NCBI GenBank assembly: GCA_946479995.1
Contig: CAMLIU010000090.1
Location: 1 to 6,627 of the forward strand
Source of the DNA: an uncultured Gemmatimonadota bacterium
Lineage (GTDB): Bacteria > Gemmatimonadota > Gemmatimonadetes > Gemmatimonadales > Gemmatimonadaceae
Length of the DNA stretch: 6,627 nt
Direction: 5' to 3'
The position numbers and the translations under genes were made by a program. The notes beneath the pieces were generated by a model. That model was not told the DNA's origin. It searched no databases and was given only the letters and a program-made list of their open reading frames with translations. Positions 1 to 6,581 of this stretch are shown here, piece by piece (position 1 is the stretch's first letter; every line of letters begins with the position of its first letter).

Positions 1-698
<698 letters not shown>

Positions 699-762
699 GC
701 CGGAGCTTTCGGGAAGAAGTACGCGCGAGCGGCGCGATGATGGGAGTGCGAAAGCTATCGGC
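699..762. repeat. Imperfect inverted repeat ending at the aspS start codon
   Basis: The arms AGCTTTCG (704-711) and CGAAAGCT (749-756) are perfect 8-bp complements. After an asymmetric interruption (g on one side, at on the other) pairing resumes with GCCG (699-702) against CGGC (759-762). The total is about 12 bp of stem around a 37-nt loop. The inner edge of the left arm touches base 699, the nucleotide just before the aspS ATG. In an aspS transcript starting upstream of 762, the stem would cover the whole ribosome-binding region. Alternatively it is a DNA operator, since the right arm overlaps the aspS -10-like TAGCTT. The pairing is directly visible; a function is inference. Confidence 0.45.
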
Positions 763-789
763 CGGACGGGCCCGTCGGTAGCGCCGCGC

Positions 790-818
790 TTGTCCGAAGG
801 ACCGGGATCCACTAAGCT
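790..818 (+). promoter_or_regulatory. Candidate rlmN promoter, leaderless geometry
   Basis: TTGTCC (790-795, 4 of 6 matches to TTGACA) is separated by exactly 17 bp from TAAGCT (813-818), which keeps the key T-A-n-n-n-T positions of a -10 box. The hexamer ends 7 nt before the ATG at 826, so transcription would begin at or within a base of the start codon. The -10 is weak by consensus count. Support comes from the identical spacing in front of folB. Confidence 0.45.
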
Positions 819-825
819 CAACTTC

Positions 826-1977
826 ATGCGGCGCATGACGTTCGCCGCCACGAGCGGTCCCGCCAGCGCCGAGTCCGCCGACGAGACTGCCGCCATGACC
901 GAACGAGAGAACCTCCTCAACCTGACCCCCGCCGACGCCGAGAGGCGACTCGCGACGGCGATGTCCGAGCTCGGCCAGCCGGGCTATCGGGTGGGTCAGG
1001 TGCTGCGCCGCCTGTGGACGCTGCCGGCGCGTTCGTTCGAGGAGATGACCGAACTGCCAGCCGCCCTCCGTGCCGAGCTCGACGCGCGTTTCGAGCTGCC
1101 GCGGCTGGAACTGGTGGTCCGCCAGCGCTCTTCCGACGGGACGCAGAAGTTCCTGTTCAGGGTGCGCGATGGCGAGGCCATCGAGACAGTGGCGATCCCG
1201 GAAGGAAACCGGGTCACGCTTTGCATCTCCTCGCAGGTCGGTTGCGCGCTGAAGTGCGCTTTCTGCGCAACGGGCGCGATGGGTTTCTCGCGCAACCTGC
1301 AGGTGCACGAGATCGCCGGGCAGGTTCGGGAGATGCGCCTCATCGACGAGCCCGTCAATGTGACGAACATCGTCTTCATGGGGATGGGCGAGCCACTCAT
1401 GAACTGGAGGGCGGTGGATCCGACGCTCACCATCCTCAACGATCCACGCGGGCTCGGCATCGGCGCGCGGCACATCACCATCTCGACGGTGGGAGTGCTT
1501 CCCGGCATCGTCGCCCTGGGCCAGCGGAAGGAGCAGTTCCGCCTCGCAATCTCCATCCACGCGCCGACAGATGAGCTGCGTCAGCAGCTCATGCCGATCA
1601 ACACGAAATATCCGCTGGCCGACGTGATCGAGGCGGCGAAGGTGTTCGTGCGGCGCGTGACGTTCGAATACGTGATGCTCGGTGGAGTCAACGACGGCCC
1701 GGAGCAGGCTCGCAGGCTCGCCGACCTGGCGCGGGAATGTGGGGCGTTCGTGAACCTCATCCCGCTGCATCCGGGCGGCTCGCAGGGCTTCACGCCCACG
1801 CCGGCAACGGAGATTGCGCGCTTCGCGCGGCTGATCCGCGAACGCGGCGTGGAGGTAGCGATCCGGAAGAGCCGCGGGATGGACATCGCCGCGGCGTGTG
1901 GGCAGCTACGGGTTGAACGGCTGGGGCGGCGGGCGCCACGACCACCCGAGCAGCACGGTGACGTCCAGGTAGCGTGA
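826..1977 (+). CDS. rlmN: Dual-specificity 23S rRNA/tRNA (adenine-C2) methyltransferase RlmN
   Basis: This radical-SAM enzyme makes 2-methyladenosine at 23S rRNA A2503, and in well-studied bacteria also at A37 of some tRNAs. Numbering from the alternative ATG at 895 (360 aa): the N-terminal accessory domain is at 5-100. The 4Fe-4S motif CX3CX2C is C117, C121 and C124 in QVGCALKCAFCATG. C110 matches E. coli C118, and C335 in AACGQL matches the methyl-carrying C355. GMGEP at 163-167 and the IHAPTDELR/MPINTKYP region are also typical. The loop before RRVTFEYV looks a few residues shorter than usual. The start is ambiguous. ATG 826 gives 383 aa, close to E. coli's 384, and sits 7 nt after a promoter-like -10. 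ATG 895 also lacks a Shine-Dalgarno. After the conserved core a 21-residue tail (about 339-360) is encoded antisense to the end of lytR_C. Function is very secure; the start is moderately secure. Confidence 0.93.
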   Translation: MRRMTFAATSGPASAESADETAAMTERENLLNLTPADAERRLATAMSELGQPGYRVGQVLRRLWTLPARSFEEMTELPAALRAELDARFELPRLELVVRQRSSDGTQKFLFRVRDGEAIETVAIPEGNRVTLCISSQVGCALKCAFCATGAMGFSRNLQVHEIAGQVREMRLIDEPVNVTNIVFMGMGEPLMNWRAVDPTLTILNDPRGLGIGARHITISTVGVLPGIVALGQRKEQFRLAISIHAPTDELRQQLMPINTKYPLADVIEAAKVFVRRVTFEYVMLGGVNDGPEQARRLADLARECGAFVNLIPLHPGGSQGFTPTPATEIARFARLIRERGVEVAIRKSRGMDIAAACGQLRVERLGRRAPRPPEQHGDVQVA

Positions 1978-2349
1978 GCTGTCGCGCTCCGTACGCGACG
2001 TGGCGGGCTTGAGCACTTTCGCCACGGACGCCGCCCACTCGGGGTGTCCGGATCGGTCCAGCACGACGGTGGTGTCCTGCGCGGGGCTCCCGTTCCCCAT
2101 GTCGACCACGTCGAAGCCCTGATCGCGCAGCAGTCGCGTCGCACGGCGGGCGAGCCCCTGGGTGCCCGTGGTATTGAGGACCTGCACGCGAATCCGTACT
2201 CCCTCGGGTGCCCGCGGCAGGTCGTCGTGCGGAAGCACGGCGGCGAAGGTGCTGGTGGTGGTCGTGCTGCGCAGCGCGTGCACCACCCATGCAGCCCCGA
2301 TGAGCACCACGGTGACCAGAGCCACGGCGAAGATGGCTAGGCGCTTCAT
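1906..2349 (-). CDS. Membrane-anchored LytR C-terminal (LytR_C) domain protein
   Basis: This is a 147-aa protein. A short basic start (MKR) leads into one hydrophobic helix at about 4-25, a likely signal anchor, then a Thr/Ser-rich linker (28-34). A LytR_C-type domain spans about 51-135, with VRIRVQVLNTTGTQGLA at 51-67, LLRDQGFDVVDMGN at 73-86, and a closing strand in RYLDVTVLLGWSW. The domain is often found at the C terminus of LytR-CpsA-Psr cell-wall ligases. Here the catalytic LCP domain is absent, and the biochemical role of stand-alone versions is unknown. It is probably exported with the domain outside the cytoplasmic membrane. The ATG overlaps the yqeK stop by 4 bp (ATGA), which decides this start over an in-frame extension to 2412 and suggests translational coupling. 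The final 24 or so codons overlap rlmN on the other strand, and its TAG stop is read as a CTA Leu codon in rlmN. The tail is proline-rich (RPPPQPFNP). Confidence 0.85.
   Translation of the reverse strand: MKRLAIFAVALVTVVLIGAAWVVHALRSTTTTSTFAAVLPHDDLPRAPEGVRIRVQVLNTTGTQGLARRATRLLRDQGFDVVDMGNGSPAQDTTVVLDRSGHPEWAASVAKVLKPATSRTERDSSRYLDVTVLLGWSWRPPPQPFNP
1981..2026 (+). terminator. Two adjacent short hairpins just after the rlmN stop
   Basis: GTCGCG (1981-1986) pairs with CGCGAC (1994-1999) across a 7-nt loop. CGTGGCG (1999-2005) pairs with CGCCACG (2020-2026) across 14 nt. They begin 3 nt after the rlmN stop codon and lie inside lytR_C coding sequence. No U-run follows, so this is not a textbook intrinsic terminator. 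Short GC-rich stems are common by chance in such DNA, so the call is weak. Confidence 0.2.
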
Positions 2350-2891
2350 CGAACCATGTTCCAGAGCGCCACGGCCTCGGGGAACAGGCGCTGTCCCTCG
2401 CGCAGCGACCACTCCAGACGGTTGCGCAGCACCTGGCGGAAGGTGGCGTCGAAGTCGTGCGGCACCTGCGCAGCGAGATAGGCGCGGTCGGCGCGCGAGA
2501 ACTTGCGGCCGGGCTCGAGGTAGTCAGCCATGTACAGCGCCTTGCCAAGCCGATCCCACCGCGCCGAGCCGACGGTGTGGAATCGAATTGCATCGAGGAG
2601 GTCAGCACGGTCCTCGCCGTCCGCCTTCAGCCGGTTGGCCGCCGCCGGACCGTGCAGCATGTCTACCGTGTACTCGGGGAGGTCGCCCGCGAGGCGCCGC
2701 AACTCGGACTCGGGCGCGTCGCGCAGCGCGTCGTGATAGCGGCCGGCGTCGTGCCAGGCCTGCGCCTCCACCGGCGGCAGCCGGAGCGCCGACGCCCATT
2801 CATCGAGCAGGGTCGTGACGCGCCCGATGTGCTCGATCCGGCGCTCGGTCACGCAGGCCCACGCCGGCATGACGATGGCAGCCGTGCTCAC
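2346..2891 (-). CDS. yqeK: YqeK-type HD-domain phosphohydrolase (probable symmetrical Ap4A hydrolase)
   Basis: This is a 181-aa cytoplasmic HD-superfamily protein. YqeK members hydrolyse diadenosine tetraphosphate to two ADP. Candidate metal ligands are in the expected order: H21 (RRIEHIGRV), H53-D54 (AGRYHDAL), H80 in LHGPAAA, H105 in AIRFHTVGS, and D123 in LYMADYLEPGR. The block HGP-AIRFHT-MADYLEP is the YqeK signature. LHDxxK is replaced by YHDALRD here, a tolerated variation. The GTG start at 2891 is preferred. It overlaps the folK stop in GTGA, and GGAGG lies 10 nt upstream. An ATG at 2870 would give 174 aa and would also keep the whole domain. The frame is open further upstream to 3047, but that part runs inside folK and is basic, alanine-rich and domain-free. 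YqeK commonly lies beside nadD and rsfS, but here it follows folK and precedes a LytR_C gene. Confidence 0.87.
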   Translation of the reverse strand: MSTAAIVMPAWACVTERRIEHIGRVTTLLDEWASALRLPPVEAQAWHDAGRYHDALRDAPESELRRLAGDLPEYTVDMLHGPAAANRLKADGEDRADLLDAIRFHTVGSARWDRLGKALYMADYLEPGRKFSRADRAYLAAQVPHDFDATFRQVLRNRLEWSLREGQRLFPEAVALWNMVR

Positions 2892-3313
2892 GCCGCCCGC
2901 CCCTCCAGGAGCGACTCGAGCTCGGCGAGCTCGCGCTGCCAGAAGTCGCGATCCCGGATTCCCGGGTGCGGCAGCGTGAGCGTCCGGGAGCGGAGCGTCA
3001 GATCGCCGAAACGCACGATGTCCAGGTCGATCGTCCGTGCGCCCCACCGACGGCTGCGCACGCGGCCGAGCGAGCGCTCCATGCGCTGCAGCATGCGCAG
3101 GAGCAGGTGCGGGGCGACCTGCGTGGCCAGGACGAGCATCTGGTTGAGGTAGGCGCCCTGCGGACCGGCGCCGAACGGCGCTGTTTCCTCCACGCGGCTC
3201 GAGGCCAGCATGCGGGTTGCGGGCAGCGTCGACACGGCGGCGCGCGCGCGGGCCAGGTACCCCGCCCGATCGCCGATGTTGGAGCCCACCGCGACGTACA
3301 CCCGCTCAGTCAT
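2888..3313 (-). CDS. folK: 2-amino-4-hydroxy-6-hydroxymethyldihydropteridine pyrophosphokinase (HPPK)
   Basis: FolK transfers pyrophosphate from ATP to 6-hydroxymethyl-7,8-dihydropterin, giving the substrate for dihydropteroate synthase in folate synthesis. The protein is 141 aa. Visible motifs are VAVGSNIGDR at 7-16, ETAPFG at 43-48, AYLNQ at 54-58 (pterin pocket), and RRWGARTIDLDI at 88-99. In the last motif D96 and D98 match the Mg-binding D95/D97 of E. coli, and R93 matches R92. LPHPGIRDRDFW follows at 114-125. The family usually has FVL after the HP...R element, so RDFW is a small deviation. The enzyme is about 18 residues shorter than E. coli's 159, mostly at the C-terminal end. The ATG start has GGAG 7 nt upstream and overlaps the end of folB by 8 bp. 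The gene sits in the usual order folB-folK; folP is not in view. Confidence 0.95.
   Translation of the reverse strand: MTERVYVAVGSNIGDRAGYLARARAAVSTLPATRMLASSRVEETAPFGAGPQGAYLNQMLVLATQVAPHLLLRMLQRMERSLGRVRSRRWGARTIDLDIVRFGDLTLRSRTLTLPHPGIRDRDFWQRELAELESLLEGRAA
2902..2906 (-). promoter_or_regulatory. Shine-Dalgarno of yqeK inside folK
   Basis: GGAGG on the minus strand (2906-2902) lies 10 nt before the GTG at 2891, within the last codons of folK. It supports the GTG start and coupled translation of folK and yqeK. The spacing is slightly long. Confidence 0.45.
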
Positions 3314-3665
3314 GCTGCCGCTCCACGACCACCTCGGCGTACTCGAGGGGACCCTCGAGCATCACGTGCGGCTTGCGCACCACCACTCGCACCGAAGCAA
3401 CCCCGTCAAGCGACAGGAGCGCGTCGGCAATGTCACCCGCGATGCCCTCGAGGTAGTCGAGCGGCTGTCGCTCGAACCGGTCGCGAGTGCGACGATATAC
3501 CTCACGGTAATCCAGCAGCTCGCGGCTCCCGGCCGCGCGGCGCACCGTCACATCCACCTCGAGGGGCTGCGGGAGCGTCCGCTCGTGGTCGAGGATGCCG
3601 ACGCGCGCGTGGAAGCGCATGCCGGCGAGGGTGACTTCGAGGCGATCGGAGGGTGAGGAGGACAC
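3306..3665 (-). CDS. folB: Dihydroneopterin aldolase
   Basis: FolB splits 7,8-dihydroneopterin to 6-hydroxymethyl-7,8-dihydropterin and glycolaldehyde, the step directly before FolK. With the GTG start at 3665 the protein is 119 aa, the normal length for this family. GMRFHARVGILDHERTLPQPLEVDV spans 15-39, with E28 at the position of the S. aureus substrate-contacting Glu22. LLDYREVYRR has Y53 at the place of Tyr54. YLEGIAGDIAD has E73 at that of Glu74. VRKPHVM has K98 at that of the catalytic Lys100. A TTG at 3701, directly after the chemoreceptor stop, would add 12 residues (THRRVRPTLRA plus the start). I reject it because that stretch looks like promoter DNA and is not conserved in the family as I know it. 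The gene overlaps folK by 8 bp. It is probably the first gene of a folB-folK-yqeK-lytR_C unit, with possible read-through from trpA and the receptor. Confidence 0.93.
   Translation of the reverse strand: MSSSPSDRLEVTLAGMRFHARVGILDHERTLPQPLEVDVTVRRAAGSRELLDYREVYRRTRDRFERQPLDYLEGIAGDIADALLSLDGVASVRVVVRKPHVMLEGPLEYAEVVVERQHD
3321..3324 (-). promoter_or_regulatory. Shine-Dalgarno of folK inside folB
   Basis: GGAG on the minus strand is centred properly, with a 7-nt spacer to the folK ATG at 3313. It shows that this genome uses Shine-Dalgarno sites for internal operon genes. That contrasts with the folB and rlmN starts, which have none. Confidence 0.5.
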
Positions 3666-3672
3666 GGCGCGC

Positions 3673-3701
3673 AACGTAGGACGAACACGGCGGTGGGTCA
3701 A
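3673..3701 (-). promoter_or_regulatory. Candidate folB operon promoter, leaderless geometry
   Basis: On the minus strand TTGACC (3701-3696, 5 of 6 matches to TTGACA) is followed after 17 bp by TACGTT (3678-3673), which has the conserved T-A-n-n-n-T of a -10 box. The GTG of folB begins 7 nt later, at 3665. The -35 starts immediately after the TGA of the chemoreceptor gene, so the promoter fills the 36-bp gap almost exactly. No Shine-Dalgarno lies between it and the GTG. Confidence 0.6.
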
Positions 3702-5780
3702 TCAGCCGACGCTCGTGATGCGCCGCGTCAGCTCGTTCAGGTAGTTCGCCACGCTGCGCAGCTCCTGGGTAGCGCCCTCCAGCTCCCGCAGCGCTTCCGC
3801 CTGCTCGCGCGCCGATTGGGTCACCTGCTCGGCGCCCTCGCGGTTGCGCCCGGCGATGGAGGAGATCCGGCGCACCCGGTCGCTGAGGTTCGCGAACGCG
3901 AGCTCCTGCTCGCGCGACGTGAGGGCGATGCGCTGAGCGCCCGTGGCCGCGCTCGCCGTGGCGTCCACGATGAGGTCGAGTGCCTCGCGTGCCTGGCCCG
4001 ACAGGGTCTCCACGTCCTGCACGATCGTCTCGCCGCGCTGCATCTGGAAGGCGACGCGGCGCATCTGTTCCTCGAACTCGGTGACGATGTCGCCCGCTTC
4101 GTCGGAGGCGCGCGCGCTCTGCTCGGCCAGCTTGCGCACCTCGTCGGCCACCACGGCGAAGCCCTTTCCCTGTTCCCCGGCGCGTGCGGCCTCGATGGCG
4201 GCGTTCAGCGCCAGCAGGTTGGTGCGGTCGGCGAGCTCGCGGATGACGGCGATGAACTCCGTGATTCGCGTGACGCTGCCCGTGAGGCCGGCGATCTGCG
4301 AGCCGCTCTCGCCGACGAAGGTCTTCGCGCCCACGAGGCGCTCGATCGCCGTGCCGATGGTATGGCGATGCTCGGTGGCGATCTCCGTGGCACGCTGGCT
4401 CGCCTCCGCCGCCTCGCTCCCGTCCCGCACTACCCCCTGGGTGGCGGCGTGCAGCGCGCGGGTCACCTCGAGCGACCGGCCCACCTGCTCTCCCTCTTCG
4501 GCGATGCCGCGCGTGATGTCGGCGATGGTGCGGGCCACGGACTCGCCGCCGCCGCGAAGGGCGCGCGCCGATGCCGTGAGGGTGTCCAGCTGCGAGCTGA
4601 CGCGCGTCATCGCCTCGCGCAGCGGCCGGCGCAGGTCGTAGATGTGCAGCGTGGTCGCGAGCTGCAGCGCGAACCGCCGGATGAGGGCGATCTCCTTCGG
4701 GGTGTAGGCGTCGGGCTTGTGGTGCTCCAGCTCGAGCATCCCGACGGTGCGGTCGCCAAAACGGAGGGGGAGGAGCACCACGCTGCGCATCGGCGAGTCG
4801 GACACGTCCACGCGGGCATCCCGCGCGGCGTCGGAAATGTTGATCACTTCGCCGGTCTGCAGGGACTCGGCGCGAAGCCTCGCCAGCTCCGGCCGGAGGT
4901 CCGTCTCCGTCTCCAGGTAGCCCAGATCGCCACTCCAGATCTGTCGCAGCGTGCCGTCTTCCAGCCGCGAGATGCGGAAGGTCTGCCAGTCCACCAGGCG
5001 GTGGGCCAGCACCTGGATGCGACGGAAGGCATCGGCGATGTCCACGTCCGACGAGACGATCTGCTCCATCGCGAGGATCTTGTTCAGCTCCTCGGCGGCG
5101 ATGGACTCCTCGAGGATACGCTTCACCAGCAGGCCGGCTCCGAGGAGCACGACTCCGACGACGCCCCAGCCCACTGGGCTCAGGTTCAGCACCGTGAGCA
5201 GGATCAGCGAGACGGCGATGGTGCTGGCGCCGAACGCGATCACCTCGTAGCGGAGGATGAGGGACTTCTCCTCGTCCACGAGCTTGTCGCGCAGCAGCAG
5301 CGTGAAATAGAGGAGCATGCGGCTCGCCACGAAGTAGGCGAGCATGAAGAGCGCGAGCGCCGCCAGCGTGTCGGTAGTGAGGGCGGCCTCTCCGCCATTC
5401 AGCGAGATGACGGCCCACGCGTACACGCCGTAGGACGAAAGCAGGGCGATGACTTCGCGTCCCGCATTGATCAGTGCCGCCTGCATGCCCTTGCGCAGCA
5501 GGAGCCCGTCGGCGGCCGCGATCCCGAGCCACATCGCGAGCGAGCTGGCGGGGGGGCCGACCAGCAGCGCCCCCGAGAGGGCGGGAATGGCAAGCAGGTT
5601 CAGGGCGCCATACTTCGTGAGCGGAATCTGCTGTGCGCGCAGCCCGACAACCGTCACCAGCAGCACGGCGATGCCCACCTGCTGGGCCAGCCAGCGCTGG
5701 TCGGCGGCGAGGGCGGCCACGAGGAGCGCGAGGCCGACCACTCCGACGACGCGCGCGTAGGCGCCGAGGAAGCGCCGCAT
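3702..5780 (-). CDS. Membrane chemoreceptor: multi-TM sensor, GAF domain, MCP signalling domain
   Basis: This 692-aa methyl-accepting chemotaxis-type protein has about eight hydrophobic helices in residues 8-220 (about 8-26, 32-48, 58-75, 78-95, 105-127, 138-165, 178-200, 203-220). They lack the large periplasmic loop of classical receptors. An even number of helices and a basic N terminus put the rest in the cytoplasm. A GAF-like domain follows at about 245-385 ([20 protein letters not shown] at 333-352). A long alpha-helical coiled coil runs from about 388 to the end. The kinase-control hairpin tip is canonical: [20 protein letters not shown] at 513-532, then [20 protein letters not shown]. 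The arms either side of the turn near 537 are each about 150 residues, suiting the 40-44-heptad classes. I see no HAMP domain and no C-terminal CheR-binding pentapeptide; the protein ends TRRITSVG. Its ATG directly follows the trpA TAG, without a clear Shine-Dalgarno. The ligand is unknown, and no che gene is in view. Confidence 0.92.
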   Translation of the reverse strand: MRRFLGAYARVVGVVGLALLVAALAADQRWLAQQVGIAVLLVTVVGLRAQQIPLTKYGALNLLAIPALSGALLVGPPASSLAMWLGIAAADGLLLRKGMQAALINAGREVIALLSSYGVYAWAVISLNGGEAALTTDTLAALALFMLAYFVASRMLLYFTLLLRDKLVDEEKSLILRYEVIAFGASTIAVSLILLTVLNLSPVGWGVVGVVLLGAGLLVKRILEESIAAEELNKILAMEQIVSSDVDIADAFRRIQVLAHRLVDWQTFRISRLEDGTLRQIWSGDLGYLETETDLRPELARLRAESLQTGEVINISDAARDARVDVSDSPMRSVVLLPLRFGDRTVGMLELEHHKPDAYTPKEIALIRRFALQLATTLHIYDLRRPLREAMTRVSSQLDTLTASARALRGGGESVARTIADITRGIAEEGEQVGRSLEVTRALHAATQGVVRDGSEAAEASQRATEIATEHRHTIGTAIERLVGAKTFVGESGSQIAGLTGSVTRITEFIAVIRELADRTNLLALNAAIEAARAGEQGKGFAVVADEVRKLAEQSARASDEAGDIVTEFEEQMRRVAFQMQRGETIVQDVETLSGQAREALDLIVDATASAATGAQRIALTSREQELAFANLSDRVRRISSIAGRNREGAEQVTQSAREQAEALRELEGATQELRSVANYLNELTRRITSVG

Positions 5781-6581
5781 CTACACGTCGTCGATGGCGC
5801 TTCGGAGCGAAGCAGCCAGCCGCAGCGCCGCGTCCACGCTCTCATCGGCCGCGCGCACGATCGCGCTGCCGACCACGACGCCGTCGGCGAGCGCCGCCAC
5901 CGCCCGCGCCTGTTCCGGGCGCGAGATCCCGAATCCAACGCAGACGGGAAGCGAGGTTGCGCTGCGAAGGCGCGCCACGGTTGCGGGGAGCTCCGTCGGG
6001 AGGTCGGATCGTTCGCCCGTCACGCCAAGGCGGCTGATGAGGTACACGAAACCACGTCCGGTGCGGGCGATGGCGCCCATGCGATCGGCGGGCGTGGTCG
6101 GGGCCACGAGACGGATGAAGTCGAGCGGTCCGCGCGCGAACCAGGCTTCGCGCTCCGGATCCGCGCCCAGCGGCAGGTCGGTGACGAGCACACCGCTGGC
6201 GCCGGCATCGGCGGCGCGGCGCAGCGCGTCCTCTCCTCCGCGCAGCAGCGGGTTCAGATAGCTGAAGAGGACCACGGGAATTCCCAGCTTCGCCCGCGCG
6301 ATGATGGCGAGCACCTGGTCGAATCGCACGCCCAGCTCGAGCGCCTTCTGAGAGCTCGCCTGGATCACCGCGCCGTCGGCCATCGGGTCGGAGAACGGCA
6401 CGCCGACCTCGATCACGTCGGCCCCGATGGCCTCCAGGCCCTGCACGAGTGCGACGCTGCGCTCCACGTCGGGGTGCCCGGCCGTGACGTAGGGAACGAA
6501 GGCGCGGCGGCCCGCCGCTCCGAGCTGCGCGAACCGGCGCGCGATCGCGTCAGACGAAGTAGTCGCCAGGCCTGATTCCAT
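5781..6581 (-). CDS. trpA: Tryptophan synthase alpha subunit
   Basis: TrpA is the TIM-barrel subunit that cleaves indole-3-glycerol phosphate and channels indole to TrpB, the last step of tryptophan synthesis. The protein is 266 aa (E. coli 268). FVPYVTAGHPD is at 28-38. IEVGVPFSDPMADG at 57-70 carries the catalytic pair E58 and D69, equivalent to E. coli Glu49 and Asp60 with the same 11-residue spacing. The SYLNPLLR element is at 107-114. GFVYLISRLGVTGER (177-191) holds the conserved Tyr of the active-site loop. VCVGFGIS (213-220) binds phosphate with VVVGSAIV. DLPLGADPE has Leu where DLPPEE is more usual. The ATG at 6581 lies 32 bp inside the end of the upstream reading frame; no other start fits the domain well. 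trpB is not in view and the upstream fragment does not resemble TrpB, so trpA may be separated from trpB here. The stop TAG abuts the chemoreceptor ATG. Confidence 0.96.
   Translation of the reverse strand: MESGLATTSSDAIARRFAQLGAAGRRAFVPYVTAGHPDVERSVALVQGLEAIGADVIEVGVPFSDPMADGAVIQASSQKALELGVRFDQVLAIIARAKLGIPVVLFSYLNPLLRGGEDALRRAADAGASGVLVTDLPLGADPEREAWFARGPLDFIRLVAPTTPADRMGAIARTGRGFVYLISRLGVTGERSDLPTELPATVARLRSATSLPVCVGFGISRPEQARAVAALADGVVVGSAIVRAADESVDAALRLAASLRSAIDDV

Larger units (their letters stand above)
699..825. promoter_or_regulatory. Divergent aspS/rlmN control region
   Basis: This 127-bp gap is the only substantial non-coding segment in the window if rlmN starts at 826. It must carry promoters for both divergent genes. 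It contains an inverted repeat (699-711 with 749-762), a 12-bp perfect palindrome at 765-776 (gacgggcccgtc) and a candidate rlmN promoter at 790-818. For aspS the only -10-like element seen is TAGCTT (757-752 on the minus strand), with no convincing -35 at the right distance, so the aspS promoter remains uncertain. Confidence 0.6.

Noticed and set aside
2892..3047. N-terminal extension of yqeK by 52 residues
   Set aside because: It lies entirely within folK coding sequence, is Ala/Arg/Pro-rich, and adds nothing to the HD domain. The GTG with GTGA overlap and upstream GGAGG is a better start.
3666..3701. folB starting at TTG 3701
   Set aside because: It is a rare start codon with no ribosome-binding site, and the extra residues are not family-like. 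The same bases form a well-spaced promoter.
3502..5532. Long minus-strand frame (676 codons) inside the receptor gene in a different phase
   Set aside because: The product is Arg/Gly/Pro/His-rich low-complexity sequence. The receptor frame has clear MCP and GAF motifs, so this is a shadow.
3693..6575. Very long open frame (about 960 codons) on the plus strand, antisense to folB, the receptor and trpA
   Set aside because: It mirrors three well-identified minus-strand genes. Its product is rich in His, Arg, Gln, Ala and Gly with no recognisable domain, and high GC with few stop codons explains its length.
5781..6581. A trp attenuator or T-box in front of trpA
   Set aside because: The upstream reading frame overlaps the trpA start, leaving no leader. 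No run of Trp codons or T-box-like structure was seen in the 46 bp available.
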